Shown here one piece after another: positions 1 through 12,762 of a DNA stretch of 64,000 bases. A program made the translations under genes and the position numbers. Below the pieces are notes generated by a model that was not told where the DNA came from, ran no database searches, and was given only the letters and a program-made list of their open reading frames with translations. The DNA comes from Bradyrhizobiaceae bacterium PARB1 (GTDB taxonomy: Bacteria; Pseudomonadota; Alphaproteobacteria; Rhizobiales; Xanthobacteraceae): assembly GCA_002256345.1 (NCBI GenBank), contig NKIY01000013.1, positions 98,937-162,936 on the forward strand. The letters are read 5' to 3'. Every line of letters begins with the position of its first letter. The stretch's first letter is position 1.

Positions 1-1948
1 CCAGTGCGACATCGGTGCCGCCGCCCATGGCGATGCCGACGTCCGCAGCGGCGAGCGCGGGCGCATCATTGATGCCGTCGCCGACCTTGGCAACCACGAG
101 GCCTTTCCTCTGAAATTCGCCAACGATCCGCTGCTTGTCCTGCGGTAGAAGTTCCGCTTCGACGTCGATACCGAGTTGTCTGCCTATTGCGCTGGCAGTG
201 CGCCGGTTGTCGCCGGTGAGCATCACCGTCCGGATCCCAGCGTCCGACAACAGCTTCAACCCCTTCTTGGCATCCGGACGCGGCTCGTCCCGCATAGCGA
301 TGGCTCCCGCGACCTTAGCGTCCATGACGAGGAGGGAAACCGTCTTGCCCTCGTCGTTGAGGGCCGAAATCCGGGCATTTTGGTCCGCAGTGACGGGAAC
401 GAGTTCGGCGACCGCATTCGGCGAGCCAAGAAAGACCTTTATGCCGTCCACCGTCGCTTGGACGCCTTTGCCCCCTATAGCCGTGGCGTTGGACGTCGGC
501 GGCAGCTTAATCTGCTGCTCGGTCGCTCTGGACAAGATCGCGGTCGCGAGCGGGTGGCTTGATCCGGATTCGAGGGCAGCCGCGAAACGCAGGACTTCTC
601 CCTCGCCCCGATCGAAGCCGATGACATCAGTCACTTGAGGTTTGCCCGCGGTGAGGGTGCCCGTCTTGTCGAAACAGGCGATCGTGATCTTGCCGATCTG
701 TTCGAGGACGGCGCCACCCTTCAGTAGCAGTCCGCGGCGGGCGCCGGCCGATAGGCTGGCGGCGATTGCCGCGGGCACCGAGATAACCAGGGCGCAGGGA
801 CACCCGATCAGCAGGATAGCGAGGCCCTTGTAGATCCAGCCGCTCCAGGCGCCGCCGAACAGGAGCGGCGGCACGACGGCTATCAAAGCCGCTACCGCCA
901 CCACGCCGGGCGTATAATACCGGGAGAAGCGGTCAATGAAACGCTCGGTTGGCGCCTTCGACTCCTGCGCCTCTTCGACTAGCTTCACCACGCGGGCGAT
1001 CGTATTGTCCGCCGCAGCGGCCGTCACGCGCACCCTGAGCAGTCCGTCTCCGTTGACAGTGCCGGCGAACAGGCTCTCATCGCGGCCCTTCCGGACGGGC
1101 GTGCTTTCGCCGGTGACCGGCGCTTCGTCGATTGAACTCTCTCCGGACACGATGACGCCGTCCGCTGGAATCCGGTCGCCGGGACGAACCTGGATCATGG
1201 TGCCGACCGTGAGCGTGTCGGCCTCCACCTCGCGGATTTGGCCTTCATCGTCTTCCAACCGGGCGGTCTTCGGCACCAGCTTCGTCAGGTCCTGGATGCT
1301 GGCGCGCGCCTTGCTGGCGGCGACGCCCTCAAGAAGTTCGCCGATCAGGAACAGGAATACTACCGTTGCCGCCTCCTCCGTCGCCCCGATGAACACCGCG
1401 CCGACCGCCGCGATCGTCATCAACATCTCGATCGAAAACGGCGTGCCTGCCATCGCTGCGGAAATCGCGCGCTTGCCGATCGGGATCAGGCCAACCATCA
1501 TTGCCAGTAGAAATGCCCACTGCTCGGTGGCCGGAACGGCTTTTCCGACCGCAAAAGCGACCGCGAGAGCGGCCCCGGACGCCATGGTCAACTGGCCCTT
1601 GCGGGTTCGCCACCAGCTTTGGTCCTTGGCGCCGGGCTCGTGGATGTGGGAATGGCCAGCGTCTTCTTCTTGGGGCACCGATCCCTTCCCCCCGTGATCA
1701 TGGCCGACGTGTCTTGAGCTCTTCTCCTCCGGGTCCATGACCGCGTAACCGAGCCCGGCTATCTGACGTCTCATCGCCTCGGTATTCGGCTGGTCGTGCT
1801 TGACGGTGACGGCGCCGCCGGCGACGGAGAAGATCACCTCGGTAACACCGGGCATCCGCCGCAGCGCGTTTTGGATCTTGATGGCACATGCTGCGCAGTC
1901 CATCCCCTCCACCTGCATGCGCGTGGTGATCGTATTTGCCTGCGCCAT
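1..1948 (-). CDS. Heavy-metal P1B-type ATPase (ZntA/CadA-like), 3' end beyond window
   Basis: An ATP-driven inner-membrane exporter of divalent soft metals (Zn/Cd/Pb type most likely). About 649 codons are visible and the C-terminus lies off the left edge. Starting at MAQANTITT, it has an N-terminal HMA metal-binding domain with GMDCAAC (Cys18, Cys21), then a His-rich linker (HVGHDHGGK and GHSHIHEPG). The actuator motif TGES, the membrane metal site GCPCAL, the phosphorylation motif DKTGT and the hinge GDGINDAP all follow in the expected order. The ATG at 1948 is preceded by a GGAGCG ribosome-binding site. It is last in a collinear minus-strand metal block, 26 bp after the OpgC-like gene. The CPC motif and the His-rich linker favour Zn/Cd over Cu, but the C-terminal membrane segments that settle specificity are missing from the window. 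Confidence 0.93.
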   Translation of the reverse strand, partial: MAQANTITTRMQVEGMDCAACAIKIQNALRRMPGVTEVIFSVAGGAVTVKHDQPNTEAMRRQIAGLGYAVMDPEEKSSRHVGHDHGGKGSVPQEEDAGHSHIHEPGAKDQSWWRTRKGQLTMASGAALAVAFAVGKAVPATEQWAFLLAMMVGLIPIGKRAISAAMAGTPFSIEMLMTIAAVGAVFIGATEEAATVVFLFLIGELLEGVAASKARASIQDLTKLVPKTARLEDDEGQIREVEADTLTVGTMIQVRPGDRIPADGVIVSGESSIDEAPVTGESTPVRKGRDESLFAGTVNGDGLLRVRVTAAAADNTIARVVKLVEEAQESKAPTERFIDRFSRYYTPGVVAVAALIAVVPPLLFGGAWSGWIYKGLAILLIGCPCALVISVPAAIAASLSAGARRGLLLKGGAVLEQIGKITIACFDKTGTLTAGKPQVTDVIGFDRGEGEVLRFAAALESGSSHPLATAILSRATEQQIKLPPTSNATAIGGKGVQATVDGIKVFLGSPNAVAELVPVTADQNARISALNDEGKTVSLLVMDAKVAGAIAMRDEPRPDAKKGLKLLSDAGIRTVMLTGDNRRTASAIGRQLGIDVEAELLPQDKQRIVGEFQRKGLVVAKVGDGINDAPALAAADVGIAMGGGTDVAL

Positions 1949-1974
1949 TGATTTCGCTCCACGGGGGTCCGACA

Positions 1975-3129
1975 TCAAACGACCCTCAATCTGTTCGGCG
2001 TCGATGTCGACTGAAGATTCCTGGTCCATGTCCGGTAGTAGGCTACGGCCGTCATCAAGCCGATCCCGCACAGGCTGACGAGCGTTTGGAAGGCTATCGA
2101 GTCCGAAACAAGTTCGATGAGGAAGCAGCCGACGAACGAGAGGAATATTCCGACGCAGAATACTTCAAGGGAGCGCTCGCCGCAGATCGTCGCTGGACGC
2201 AGGAAGGGTAGTTTCAAGACCGTAGCGCTTCGCGGCACCAATCTCGCAACGACCAGCGCGAGCGCGAGGAAATGCAGGATCCGATACGGCGCCAGATTCG
2301 TCTTGTCGTTCGGGAGCAAGACGTCTGCGATCGGTGCCGGCATCGCCTCCGAAAAGCCGAAACGCGCAGCAAGCGTAACGACGAGACTGAACAAGAGGAA
2401 GAGCACCGCCGACCATACGGCCAGGCGGGATGCAATCAGCCGCCGCACCAGACCCGTCCGGTCGAGCGAGATCCAGGCGCCGATCATGAAAAGAAACTGC
2501 CAGGCGAATGGATTGAAGTACCAAGTGCCGTCGGGATAGCTGGACAAGTTCCAACCGAAGGTCCGGGCCGCCACGTAGATTGCAAAGGAGGCCGCCAGCG
2601 CCAAGCCAGGCGACTGCATCAAAGGCCAGAGGAAAAGCGGAAAAGTGGCCATCAGCGCGATATAGAGCGGCAGGACGTCGAGATTGAGCGGCTTGAACTC
2701 CAGCAGCAACCCATGCTTCAGGAATTCGATCGGATCGGCGATCAAGTGCCGAATATTATATTCGTCGAGAAGTTGGGCGTGACCGTAGCTCTGGGCGACG
2801 TAGCCGACCGCGGCGACGTAGACGACGAACAGAAGAATGTGCGCCACGTATAGCTTCCAAGCCCGAGCCAGAATGCCTACCGCGGCCGGTACGAAGCCCC
2901 TGGCTACCATCGTCCGCGAGTAGACGAGCGCGACGGTGTAGCCGGAGATGAACACGAAGAGATCGGCTGCGTCGCTGAAACCGTAGTTCTTCATCGTCAG
3001 CCAAGCGACGGCATTGTTGGGAATGTGGTCGACGAAGATCGCCCAGTTGGCTGCGCCTCGAAACAGGTCGAGGCGTAGGTCACGCGCCGTAGGCCCGCTG
3101 TCTGATTGATTGCCGACGCGGTCCGTCAT
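1975..3129 (-). CDS. OpgC-family integral membrane protein (acyltransferase-like)
   Basis: About 384 residues with roughly ten hydrophobic segments. The N-terminal RDLRLDLFRGAANWAIFVDH and the following DLFVFISGY are hallmarks of the OpgC family, which modifies periplasmic glucans with succinyl or related groups. The reading frame extends upstream to 3186, but the ATG at 3129 (MTDRVGNQ) is preferred because the upstream extension is Arg-rich and a TTGACA box lies at 3166-3171, inside that extension. A 12-bp tandem repeat sits immediately before the chosen start. It stands between the metal ATPase and small exported proteins of the czc block. No metal role is visible, and the substrate is unknown. 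The family is well supported, the start less so. Confidence 0.8.
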   Translation of the reverse strand: MTDRVGNQSDSGPTARDLRLDLFRGAANWAIFVDHIPNNAVAWLTMKNYGFSDAADLFVFISGYTVALVYSRTMVARGFVPAAVGILARAWKLYVAHILLFVVYVAAVGYVAQSYGHAQLLDEYNIRHLIADPIEFLKHGLLLEFKPLNLDVLPLYIALMATFPLFLWPLMQSPGLALAASFAIYVAARTFGWNLSSYPDGTWYFNPFAWQFLFMIGAWISLDRTGLVRRLIASRLAVWSAVLFLLFSLVVTLAARFGFSEAMPAPIADVLLPNDKTNLAPYRILHFLALALVVARLVPRSATVLKLPFLRPATICGERSLEVFCVGIFLSFVGCFLIELVSDSIAFQTLVSLCGIGLMTAVAYYRTWTRNLQSTSTPNRLRVV

Positions 3130-3153
3130 TCTAACATTCCGTCTAACATTCCG
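3130..3153. repeat. Two tandem copies of a 12-bp unit
   Basis: TCTAACATTCCG occurs twice in direct succession (3130-3141 and 3142-3153), directly abutting the ATG of the OpgC-like gene. On the gene's strand each copy ends next to a possible start, so the duplication could alter start choice or leader length. Confidence 0.7.
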
Positions 3154-3171
3154 TTCGCCTCGGTGTGTCAA
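3143..3171 (-). promoter_or_regulatory. Possible promoter of the OpgC-like gene
   Basis: On the minus strand a perfect TTGACA (3166-3171) is followed after 17 bp by TGTTAG (3143-3148), a weak -10 match (3 of 6). Transcription would begin only a few bases before the ATG at 3129, giving a very short leader. The -35 is convincing, the -10 is not. Confidence 0.35.
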
Positions 3172-3203
3172 GCGCCGCCGAACCATCTACGGCGGACGCG
3201 TCG

Positions 3204-3338
3204 CTACTTCTTACACTTTTGCTTGGACGGCCTTACCCTCGGCGGTCTTGATCGCGAGCGTCACCGTCGCCCCCGGAGCAATTGCGTCTTGGCCTCACCT
3301 TGCAAGGAGTTGTCGCCTGAGGCGACGAACGTTACCGT
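3204..3338 (-). pseudogene. Degenerate 3' copy of the 123-aa exported protein gene
   Basis: Read on the minus strand this stretch repeats the C-terminal third of the intact exported protein at 3815-4186. It reads TVTFVASGDNSLQGEAKTQ, then after a frameshift APGATVTLAIKTAEGKAVQAK; the intact protein has TVTLAPQGENSLKGDAK and PAGATITLTIKTAEGK at the matching places. A second indel disrupts the final Lys codons. It begins immediately after the stop codon of the neighbouring exported protein (3339), so the upstream part has been lost or replaced. The cluster once held a paralogous second copy. Confidence 0.7.
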
Positions 3339-3704
3339 TCAAGTCTTGCCCTCCAGTCGAAGCCGCTTGTAGAGCGCCTCGACAGCCTCGCAAAAATCGA
3401 GCGCCTCGTTTCGCGCGCAGTGATCCTCAAGGAACCGCAATTGAGTGACCAGGTCGAAGGTCGCCGGATTGAGGTCGAGGCCTTCGTCCACGCCCGGCGG
3501 CCTGCTCAATATAATTCCGCTCATGAAGCCTTGTGCCCACGCTAGATAATCCCTCCGCACCATGGGACTCAACGCGACGTCGCCGTTGAACTGCTTGCAG
3601 GTCGCGGCGCCCAGGCCGACGATCCTAGCAGTTCGTCCCTCTGCCCTCAGGTCCGCCGTGGAGGACGTCATCAAGGTAATTACGGACAACATGAAGTACA
3701 GCAT
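3339..3704 (-). CDS. Small exported hypothetical protein
   Basis: About 121 residues starting at MLYFMLSVITLMTSSTADLR, which reads as a signal peptide with cleavage near LRAEG. The mature part contains CKQFNGDV, a Trp/Phe-rich WAQGFMSGI stretch, and two later Cys residues (DHCARNEALDFCEAVEALY), so one disulphide is possible. An upstream extension to 3806 exists, but it would place the signal peptide internally, so the ATG at 3704 is preferred. It lies between czcA-linked genes and a decayed paralog remnant. I recognise no named domain. A periplasmic accessory role in metal handling is only an inference from location. Confidence 0.72.
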   Translation of the reverse strand: MLYFMLSVITLMTSSTADLRAEGRTARIVGLGAATCKQFNGDVALSPMVRRDYLAWAQGFMSGIILSRPPGVDEGLDLNPATFDLVTQLRFLEDHCARNEALDFCEAVEALYKRLRLEGKT

Positions 3705-3814
3705 CGGACGTCGAACCTTCCGATCGACACCACAGGCTGCGACAGTCGCGTGGCGGCCGTCGCAGCCTGATGTTTCCTGTGCGCTCCACATCGGAACCGT
3801 AGCCATCGTCCGCT

Positions 3815-7742
<3,928 letters not shown>

Positions 7743-7750
<8 letters not shown>

Positions 7751-8696
7751 TGTCACCAGATCCTTTCCCCAGTTCTGCTTTGATGATGAAACTGTTCTTT
7801 GCAGCATAGATCTCGCCGTCCAGCACGCCGAAAGTGACCTCAACTAGCTGCGGATCCCGCTCACCAATCTCGATGTCGCGCGCTTCGAACTTTTCGCCAT
7901 TTCGGACGAAAACGACCGTGCGGTTTTCCCAGGTCTGCAGTGCAGAGGCCTTCACGGCAACGCTCACGGTTTTTTCGGACAACGTCAGCCGCCCGGTGAC
8001 GAAGAGACCTGGCCGGAGCCGTTGCTCGTTATTCGGAACGACGGCCCTGGCAAGCGCGCTCTGAGTGTCGCTGCTGCCGACGGGCGACAGATACGAAATT
8101 TTGGAGTTGATGGGCGGCCCGCCATCTGCCGGATCGATCAGAACCTGATCGCCGATTCCGACGCGTTTGAGGTCGCGCCGATAGACGGAGAAATCGACCC
8201 ATACGGTTGAGAGATCCGCAATCACAAACGCCGGCTTTTGCTCCGAGGCGTATTCGCCGAGTGTCGTCTGACGATCGATCACAGTCCCCGCGAGCGACGC
8301 CTTCAATTCGTATTGGGTCAGGCTCTGATTGCTTTCGATAAGCGCCAAGACATCGCCTTTTTGAACTCGATCACCGATGCGCTTACGCACGTCCCTAACA
8401 ATTCCGGGAAATCGGGGTGTGACCTGGACCAGCGATTCCTGGTTCGGTTGGACCATTCCGTTGAGTAAGAGGCTGTCTCGCAGCACGCCCGCCGAAGCTT
8501 TCGCGAGCTCGATCCCTGCGGTTTCGATCTTGGCGTCGCTCAACGTAACGCTGTCGGCGTGCTCATCCTTTTCGGCCTTTTCCGCCTTGTCGGCTGGATT
8601 CGTTTTCGTGGCCCCCGGGGTAAGCATCCGATAGCCGCTGTAGGCAAGGGCCAAAGCAACCAGAATGAACATTGAATAGCGAACGAATGCCTTCAT
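7743..8696 (-). CDS. czcB: CzcB-type periplasmic membrane-fusion subunit
   Basis: 317 residues with an N-terminal anchor or signal (VRYSMFILVALALAYSGYRM) and a charged linker (NPADKAEKAEKDEHADSV). The membrane-fusion core follows, with barrel-sandwich motifs such as VTPRFPGIVRDVRKRIGDRV and KGDVLALIESNQSL. It bridges CzcA and the outer-membrane channel CzcC. It is shorter than many CzcB proteins because the extra C-terminal metal-binding part is absent. Its ATG overlaps the czcC stop by one base (TAATG), and its end overlaps the PII-like gene. The charged linker has one His but no His cluster. Confidence 0.93.
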
Positions 8697-9970
8697 TATC
8701 TTGAACTCTCGCGGGTGAGCGAAAAAGGATTACCGACGAGCCCTTCGATGGTGGCCACGGCGATATGGAAATTCTGCAGCGCTTCCTGCTCGCGCAGTAG
8801 CGCCTGCAACAGCGAACCGCGAACGTCGAGCAGTTCCAGCAGAGTGAAGCGGCCCTGTGAGTAGCCGCTGAGGATGGTCTCGGCCGCGCTGCGGGCGTTG
8901 GGAATGACCGACGACCGCAGCAGCTTGAGTTCAGCCAAAGCACCGGTCAGGGCGTCGTAAGCCCGGCCGGCGATGCTGAGCAGGACGAGCTTGTTGATCG
9001 CCCGCTCCGCACCCGTCTTCGCCAGCGTCTCCTGTGCCGCAATGATGTTGCCGGTATTCTGGTCGAAGACCGGAAGCGGGATCGAAACGCCCAGACGAAC
9101 CGCATTGTCGTTGGTTTCTTGGTAATGCTTCCAGCCCGCCGAAATCCGGGGGTCGGGAATGGCCTTAAGCCGCGCGATAAGTAGCTCGGCGTTGCGTTGC
9201 GCCGTGACGGCGGTCCAGCGCGCCAACTGCGGATTGGCGTCGATTGCCTGCAGTACGGCCTTGAACGGCGGGGGCTGACCGGTGGTGGCCAAGCGCCCCA
9301 CAGCTTTACCAAACCTCGGACTCGCATCACCCATCAAAATTGCGAGATCGCGGCGCGCCGTTGCCAACAGTGTCTTGCTGCGTTCGCGTTCAACGCGGAA
9401 AAGGTCGGCTGCCACTTGCGCGCGCAAAGTCTCTGCTGGCGAGGACGCCCCCTCCTGAACTCGTTTTTGCAACAATGGAATAAGGGGGTCAAAACTTGCA
9501 ACCTGCTCGTCGAATATCTCGATGCGCCGCTGCGCGCTGACGATTGTAATGAAGGCGATCGCGGTCTCGGATAGGACTTCCAACCGCGTCGCCCGCCGCT
9601 GCCAGACGGCAGTACCAATCCCGGCCTCGCCGGCCGCAATGCGTGCTTCCCGCTTGCCACCCAGTTCGACAAGTTGGCTAAGCTGCAGATTGGTCTCGGC
9701 TGACCGCAGGCCTTTGTAGGGACCGGAGCCAAGCGCGTTGTCCAGTTCGAACGAAGCCTCCGGATTGGGTAGCGCCCCGGCCTGAATGCGGAGACCGCCG
9801 GCAATACCGATATCGCGTTCCGCTGCCGTAAGGCGCGGGTTGGCCGCCAAAGCTCGCTGCAGGGCCTGCGGCAGAGAAATAGTGCGAGACGCGCCATCTG
9901 CGGCGAAAGATGGACATGAATAGGCGAGCAACGCACAAAAAATGCGTGCACCAAGACGGAAGCTGGACAT
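8696..9970 (-). CDS. czcC: CzcC/TolC-family outer-membrane efflux channel
   Basis: About 424 residues from the ATG at 9970 (MSSFRLGARIFC), giving a signal peptide that ends near SCPSFAADGAS. Two repeats of the outer-membrane efflux protein fold follow: ISLPQALQRALAANPRLTAAERD in the first half and PPPFKAVLQAIDANPQLARW in the second, each with long alpha-helical coiled-coil stretches. It forms the exit duct for metal expelled by CzcAB. The frame is open up to 10018, but that extension has no signal-like start. It is the first gene of the czcC-czcB-PII-czcA-exported protein operon, followed directly by czcB (1-bp overlap). Confidence 0.92.
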   Translation of the reverse strand: MSSFRLGARIFCALLAYSCPSFAADGASRTISLPQALQRALAANPRLTAAERDIGIAGGLRIQAGALPNPEASFELDNALGSGPYKGLRSAETNLQLSQLVELGGKREARIAAGEAGIGTAVWQRRATRLEVLSETAIAFITIVSAQRRIEIFDEQVASFDPLIPLLQKRVQEGASSPAETLRAQVAADLFRVERERSKTLLATARRDLAILMGDASPRFGKAVGRLATTGQPPPFKAVLQAIDANPQLARWTAVTAQRNAELLIARLKAIPDPRISAGWKHYQETNDNAVRLGVSIPLPVFDQNTGNIIAAQETLAKTGAERAINKLVLLSIAGRAYDALTGALAELKLLRSSVIPNARSAAETILSGYSQGRFTLLELLDVRGSLLQALLREQEALQNFHIAVATIEGLVGNPFSLTRESSR

Positions 9971-10023
9971 ATGGAGGACCTGAAAGCGAAACGAATGCGC
10001 GGACGAACCGCACGGCAAACAGT

Positions 10024-10386
10024 TCAGGTCAAGGTCTTAGGGGGCGGCGAATCGAGCAGGCGTGTTTCCCAGATTCTTATCGTGTCGATCGAGAAGGACA
10101 AACCGGTCAGTGCACTAGTCGGTACGGAAACCTGAATCGCGACGGGAATGACAATCGCCGCACAACTGTAGCAATGGTCAACAACCGTCGGCGCCTTCTT
10201 TGATCCACCATCAACGTCCGGTCCAGTGCTTACGTCAAACAACGAGCCGACGACGAGCACTTCCCCAGCGCACGAAATCTCCCCCGCGAACCCACCCCAC
10301 AAATATGCGACAGCAAAAAACGCCACAAGCAACCGGCGACAAGCCAGTGCTAGGGAGTTTCCGCGGTAGCTGGTTCTTAGCATCAT
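10024..10386 (-). CDS. Small exported or membrane protein upstream of czcC (CzcI-like position)
   Basis: About 120 residues starting at MMLRTSYRGN. A hydrophobic segment (LLVAFFAVAYLWGGFAGEISC) is followed by a short region with HCYSCAAIVIP, a compact His/Cys motif, and a C-terminal SPPPKTLT tail. It lies 53 bp upstream of czcC on the same strand, the position where czc operons often carry a small regulatory periplasmic protein (CzcI). I see no strong similarity to a named family, and the resemblance is positional. The Cys-x-x-Cys pair preceded by His could bind a metal. The open frame extends to 10464, but the early part lacks a signal-peptide start. Confidence 0.62.
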   Translation of the reverse strand: MMLRTSYRGNSLALACRRLLVAFFAVAYLWGGFAGEISCAGEVLVVGSLFDVSTGPDVDGGSKKAPTVVDHCYSCAAIVIPVAIQVSVPTSALTGLSFSIDTIRIWETRLLDSPPPKTLT

Positions 10387-10663
10387 AGGGCGAGCACTAT
10401 CAAACTTCGGGATACAACACCAGCATGATTTGTTCCGAAAACATCGAGTCCTGCGGTCGCTCAAGGCATTTGTCTTTGGCTTTGCGGAACCGCAGGGTTT
10501 TGTGCGTCGAATAGTTTTTGTTGTCGTCGCGAATAACCCAATGTCATTTCAGGCCGTGTCCGGCCCCTCGGCTACTTGTGAGGCTTTCGACCAGGATTTT
10601 AATAAGTAACCCGTCATCCGTCTCATGCCGGCATGCTGACGAGAATTGGGCGGAAGAAAACGT

Positions 10664-11437
10664 TCAGCCGCGACGTGCGCGGACTATGGCAATCCGGCCG
10701 ACGATCTCGGAAAAAGTCTCCACGCGACGCACGCCGATAAAGCCCGCCTGCTTGATCAAGTTCAACCAGGTGCCATCGTGATGGGACTTTGCGGTGCCAG
10801 CGCCGAACAAGTAGCCGGTGCCGCGAAGCGCGTGGATCTCTAATGGCTGCTGTGGCTGGTCGAAATCGGCAAGGTGCAGCGTGCCGCCGTGCCGCAATAC
10901 TCGTTGCATTTCTTTGAGGAGGGCGAGCTTCTCGTTCTGCATTAAAGGATGCAGCGCGAGCGCGCAAATCACTTTGTCGAATGACGCCGCGTGGCACTCG
11001 ATGCAGCACTGGCTACCGTTCAAAAGCTCGAGATTGGTCAAGGGTTCGTGGGCGAATCCCGCCGGATGCACAGCCGAGACGTGTACAGCGGGGTACTGAC
11101 GCGCAAGCGACACACAGATGCTGCAACCCTCGGCGCTCACCTCCAGAATTCGCTGGCCTGAACGTGGCGCAGCTTCTTGTATCAGGGGCTCGGCCCAGCC
11201 TCCCCCCTTGCGTATCGTCAACCGGTAACCCCATCCAAATGCAAACGTGAAAAAACGGAAACGCGCGGAATTCACTAATGATGAAAGGCGAGAGAACGGC
11301 ATGTCAGGATTACCGTCCATGTGTGCGTGTGCATCATCCCGATCATGGTGAGCACCTAGGGCCACTCCGCCGGGTCTGATCTTTATTAGCGCAAAGGCTG
11401 AAACGGACAAAATCAGCATTACGGACGCCACAAACAA
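10664..11437 (-). CDS. Membrane-anchored SAM-methyltransferase-like protein, 5' end possibly frameshifted
   Basis: About 257 residues in frame from a TTG at 11437. An N-terminal hydrophobic segment (VASVMLILSVSAFALI) is followed by a His-rich stretch (GAHHDRDDAHAHMDG) and a class-I methyltransferase-like domain. The domain shows SFDKVICALALHPLMQNEK as motif II/III and VLRHGGTLHLADFDQP as motif IV. Motif I reads ILEVSAEGCSICVSLA, lacking the Gly-x-Gly core that binds SAM, so activity is doubtful. The best ribosome-binding site (GAAAGGAG) precedes an ATG at 11459 in another frame that stops after six codons (MRKNVT), which suggests a +1 frameshift near 11440. Substrate unknown. Confidence 0.68.
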   Translation of the reverse strand: MFVASVMLILSVSAFALIKIRPGGVALGAHHDRDDAHAHMDGNPDMPFSRLSSLVNSARFRFFTFAFGWGYRLTIRKGGGWAEPLIQEAAPRSGQRILEVSAEGCSICVSLARQYPAVHVSAVHPAGFAHEPLTNLELLNGSQCCIECHAASFDKVICALALHPLMQNEKLALLKEMQRVLRHGGTLHLADFDQPQQPLEIHALRGTGYLFGAGTAKSHHDGTWLNLIKQAGFIGVRRVETFSEIVGRIAIVRARRG

Positions 11438-11459
11438 CTTAAGTTACATTTTTGCGCAT

Positions 11460-11829
11460 CTCAAACTCCTTTCTGTTTGAGCTGGCAAAGTAAGCCTAAC
11501 GCCGGCCAGATTTTTACAGCTGCAATACAACCTTCCGATGTTTGCGTCTTGCACAATGGCTAGTTTATGGTGCCGCCGAGGGACTGCTAAGCGTCCAGAC
11601 GGGCGGGTCGCAAGCCCGCTGCCTCAACTTGGACGTAACATCCTCATGCAGCGTTGCGACGCTCCCGCGACTGATTTGCACCAACGTTATCGGCTCAGCA
11701 ATCGAAGCAATATCACGCAAACACTTGTAAGGGATGACGACCCCTTTCAGAACTGAGAGGACCCTCACCGCGAACACTGAAGATTTTGGACGGATGAGGC
11801 GGTGATAAGTGCGACGACGAGAATTCGGG
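11460..11829. other. Gene-free stretch
   Basis: No convincing gene on either strand. The right-hand part adjoins the 3' end of a decayed multicopper oxidase. The left end holds the GAAAGGAG site of the methyltransferase-like gene inside a small stem (TCAAAC/GTTTGA, 11460-11479). I see nothing else. Confidence 0.5.
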
Positions 11830-12388
11830 CTAACGTCCGCTTTTCTTGATCCAACTTCCATCCGTTCCCGTCACCTCGAACGCGTAGCTGTGCTTGTGAA
11901 TGGGACGGTTTGTCATGTACAAATTGCCCATGCTCACGCGGACCCGGTCGCCCTTTGCCGCGACGAGCGGGCCGATTCCTGAGAAGGCGCGTGAGTTCCA
12001 GACTCATAGGTTCAATTCGGTTACCGTCGCGACATTCGGATGTAAGCGCCCGGGCCTCCAACTCTAGCCATGCCGGACGGCAGGATCATGCCATGCCAGT
12101 GGACCGTCTTGTGCTCAGGCAACTTGTTGGTGGCGAAATGTGCACTTTGTCGCTCTCAACCGCTTTGATTTTGGGCCCAGTGACTGTCCATTGTAGCCCC
12201 AAAGCCTTGCCGTCATGCCCGGCGCGATTTCGCGTTCGACGAGCCATTGAGCGTAACGACGGGGTTGTATCTACGCCGGTCGTGGGGACGACAGGCGCCT
12301 GCGTGCCCGCTTGCGTCATTGTCGCTACTTCCGGAACACGAGCAGCATTCAAACGGCCGCTCACCAATGACGCGCCAACAAACAACAC
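11830..12388 (-). pseudogene. Multicopper oxidase pseudogene with internal deletion and frameshifts
   Basis: On the minus strand three frames together read like a copper oxidase. Near 12250 there is NPVVTLNG, then VEREIAPGMTARLWGYNGQS. After a shift comes GPKIKAVESDKVH, then after another PEHKTVHWHGMILPSGMAR, which is the type-2/3 copper ligand motif HWHG. The central cupredoxin is missing. The tail resumes as VWNSRAFSGIGPLVAAKGD and RVRVSMGNLYMTNRPIHKHS, then YAFEVTGTDGSW, and ends at a TAG (11830-11832). In intact relatives roughly 200-300 residues separate the two parts. The C-terminal copper ligand motif has Lys (HKH) where relatives usually have HMH. It sits inside the metal block, next to the SPW/VKOR fusion. 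Confidence 0.8.
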
Positions 12389-12482
12389 CTGAGGTGCCGA
12401 ATTTCTCTAGGCGTTATCGCCCGATTATTCGGTTTCATCGGCCGACTCTTTAAATGTAGGTGGAGATCGTCGTCTTCGAAGG

Positions 12483-12719
12483 CTATCTGCGAATTCGGGC
12501 GTCGTATCTCGCGATGGAGGCGCAACAAACCCTTGGCTTCAATGTTCCGCTCCTGTTTGTTAACCTTGCAACGGTACGGGGGATCTTGCCCTCGCACTTC
12601 CATCTGGACGATCGCGGAGCGATTCCCAGACCCTTAACGATGACGGCCACATCGACTTGAATGGTGCCGTTTTGAAACTCGATCATCGTCATCGTTGAGA
12701 CCATCCATTGCGGCAGCAA
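12483..12719 (-). pseudogene. Probable DUF6522-family remnant
   Basis: The minus-strand frame begins near MIEFQNGTIQVDVAVIVKGL followed by GIAP, and in a shifted frame AIVQMEV. This order matches the start of small DUF6522 proteins that commonly sit beside copper oxidase and SPW genes. Downstream the similarity dissolves into unrelated reading, and no intact C-terminus is found. The identification is from memory of the family pattern and is moderate at best. The rest of the gap between the oxidase remnant and the epimerase fusion (12389-12762) shows nothing more. Confidence 0.4.
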
Positions 12720-12762
12720 GACGTTCCAGAAACAGCCACGTTCTAGTCTGAGTAGCCGTATC

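Noticed and set aside
10624..10635. CATGCCGGCATG palindrome as an operator
   Set aside because: It lies in the short gap between the CzcI-position gene and the methyltransferase-like gene without any regulator or promoter support; a 12-bp palindrome of this composition is not rare in GC-rich DNA.
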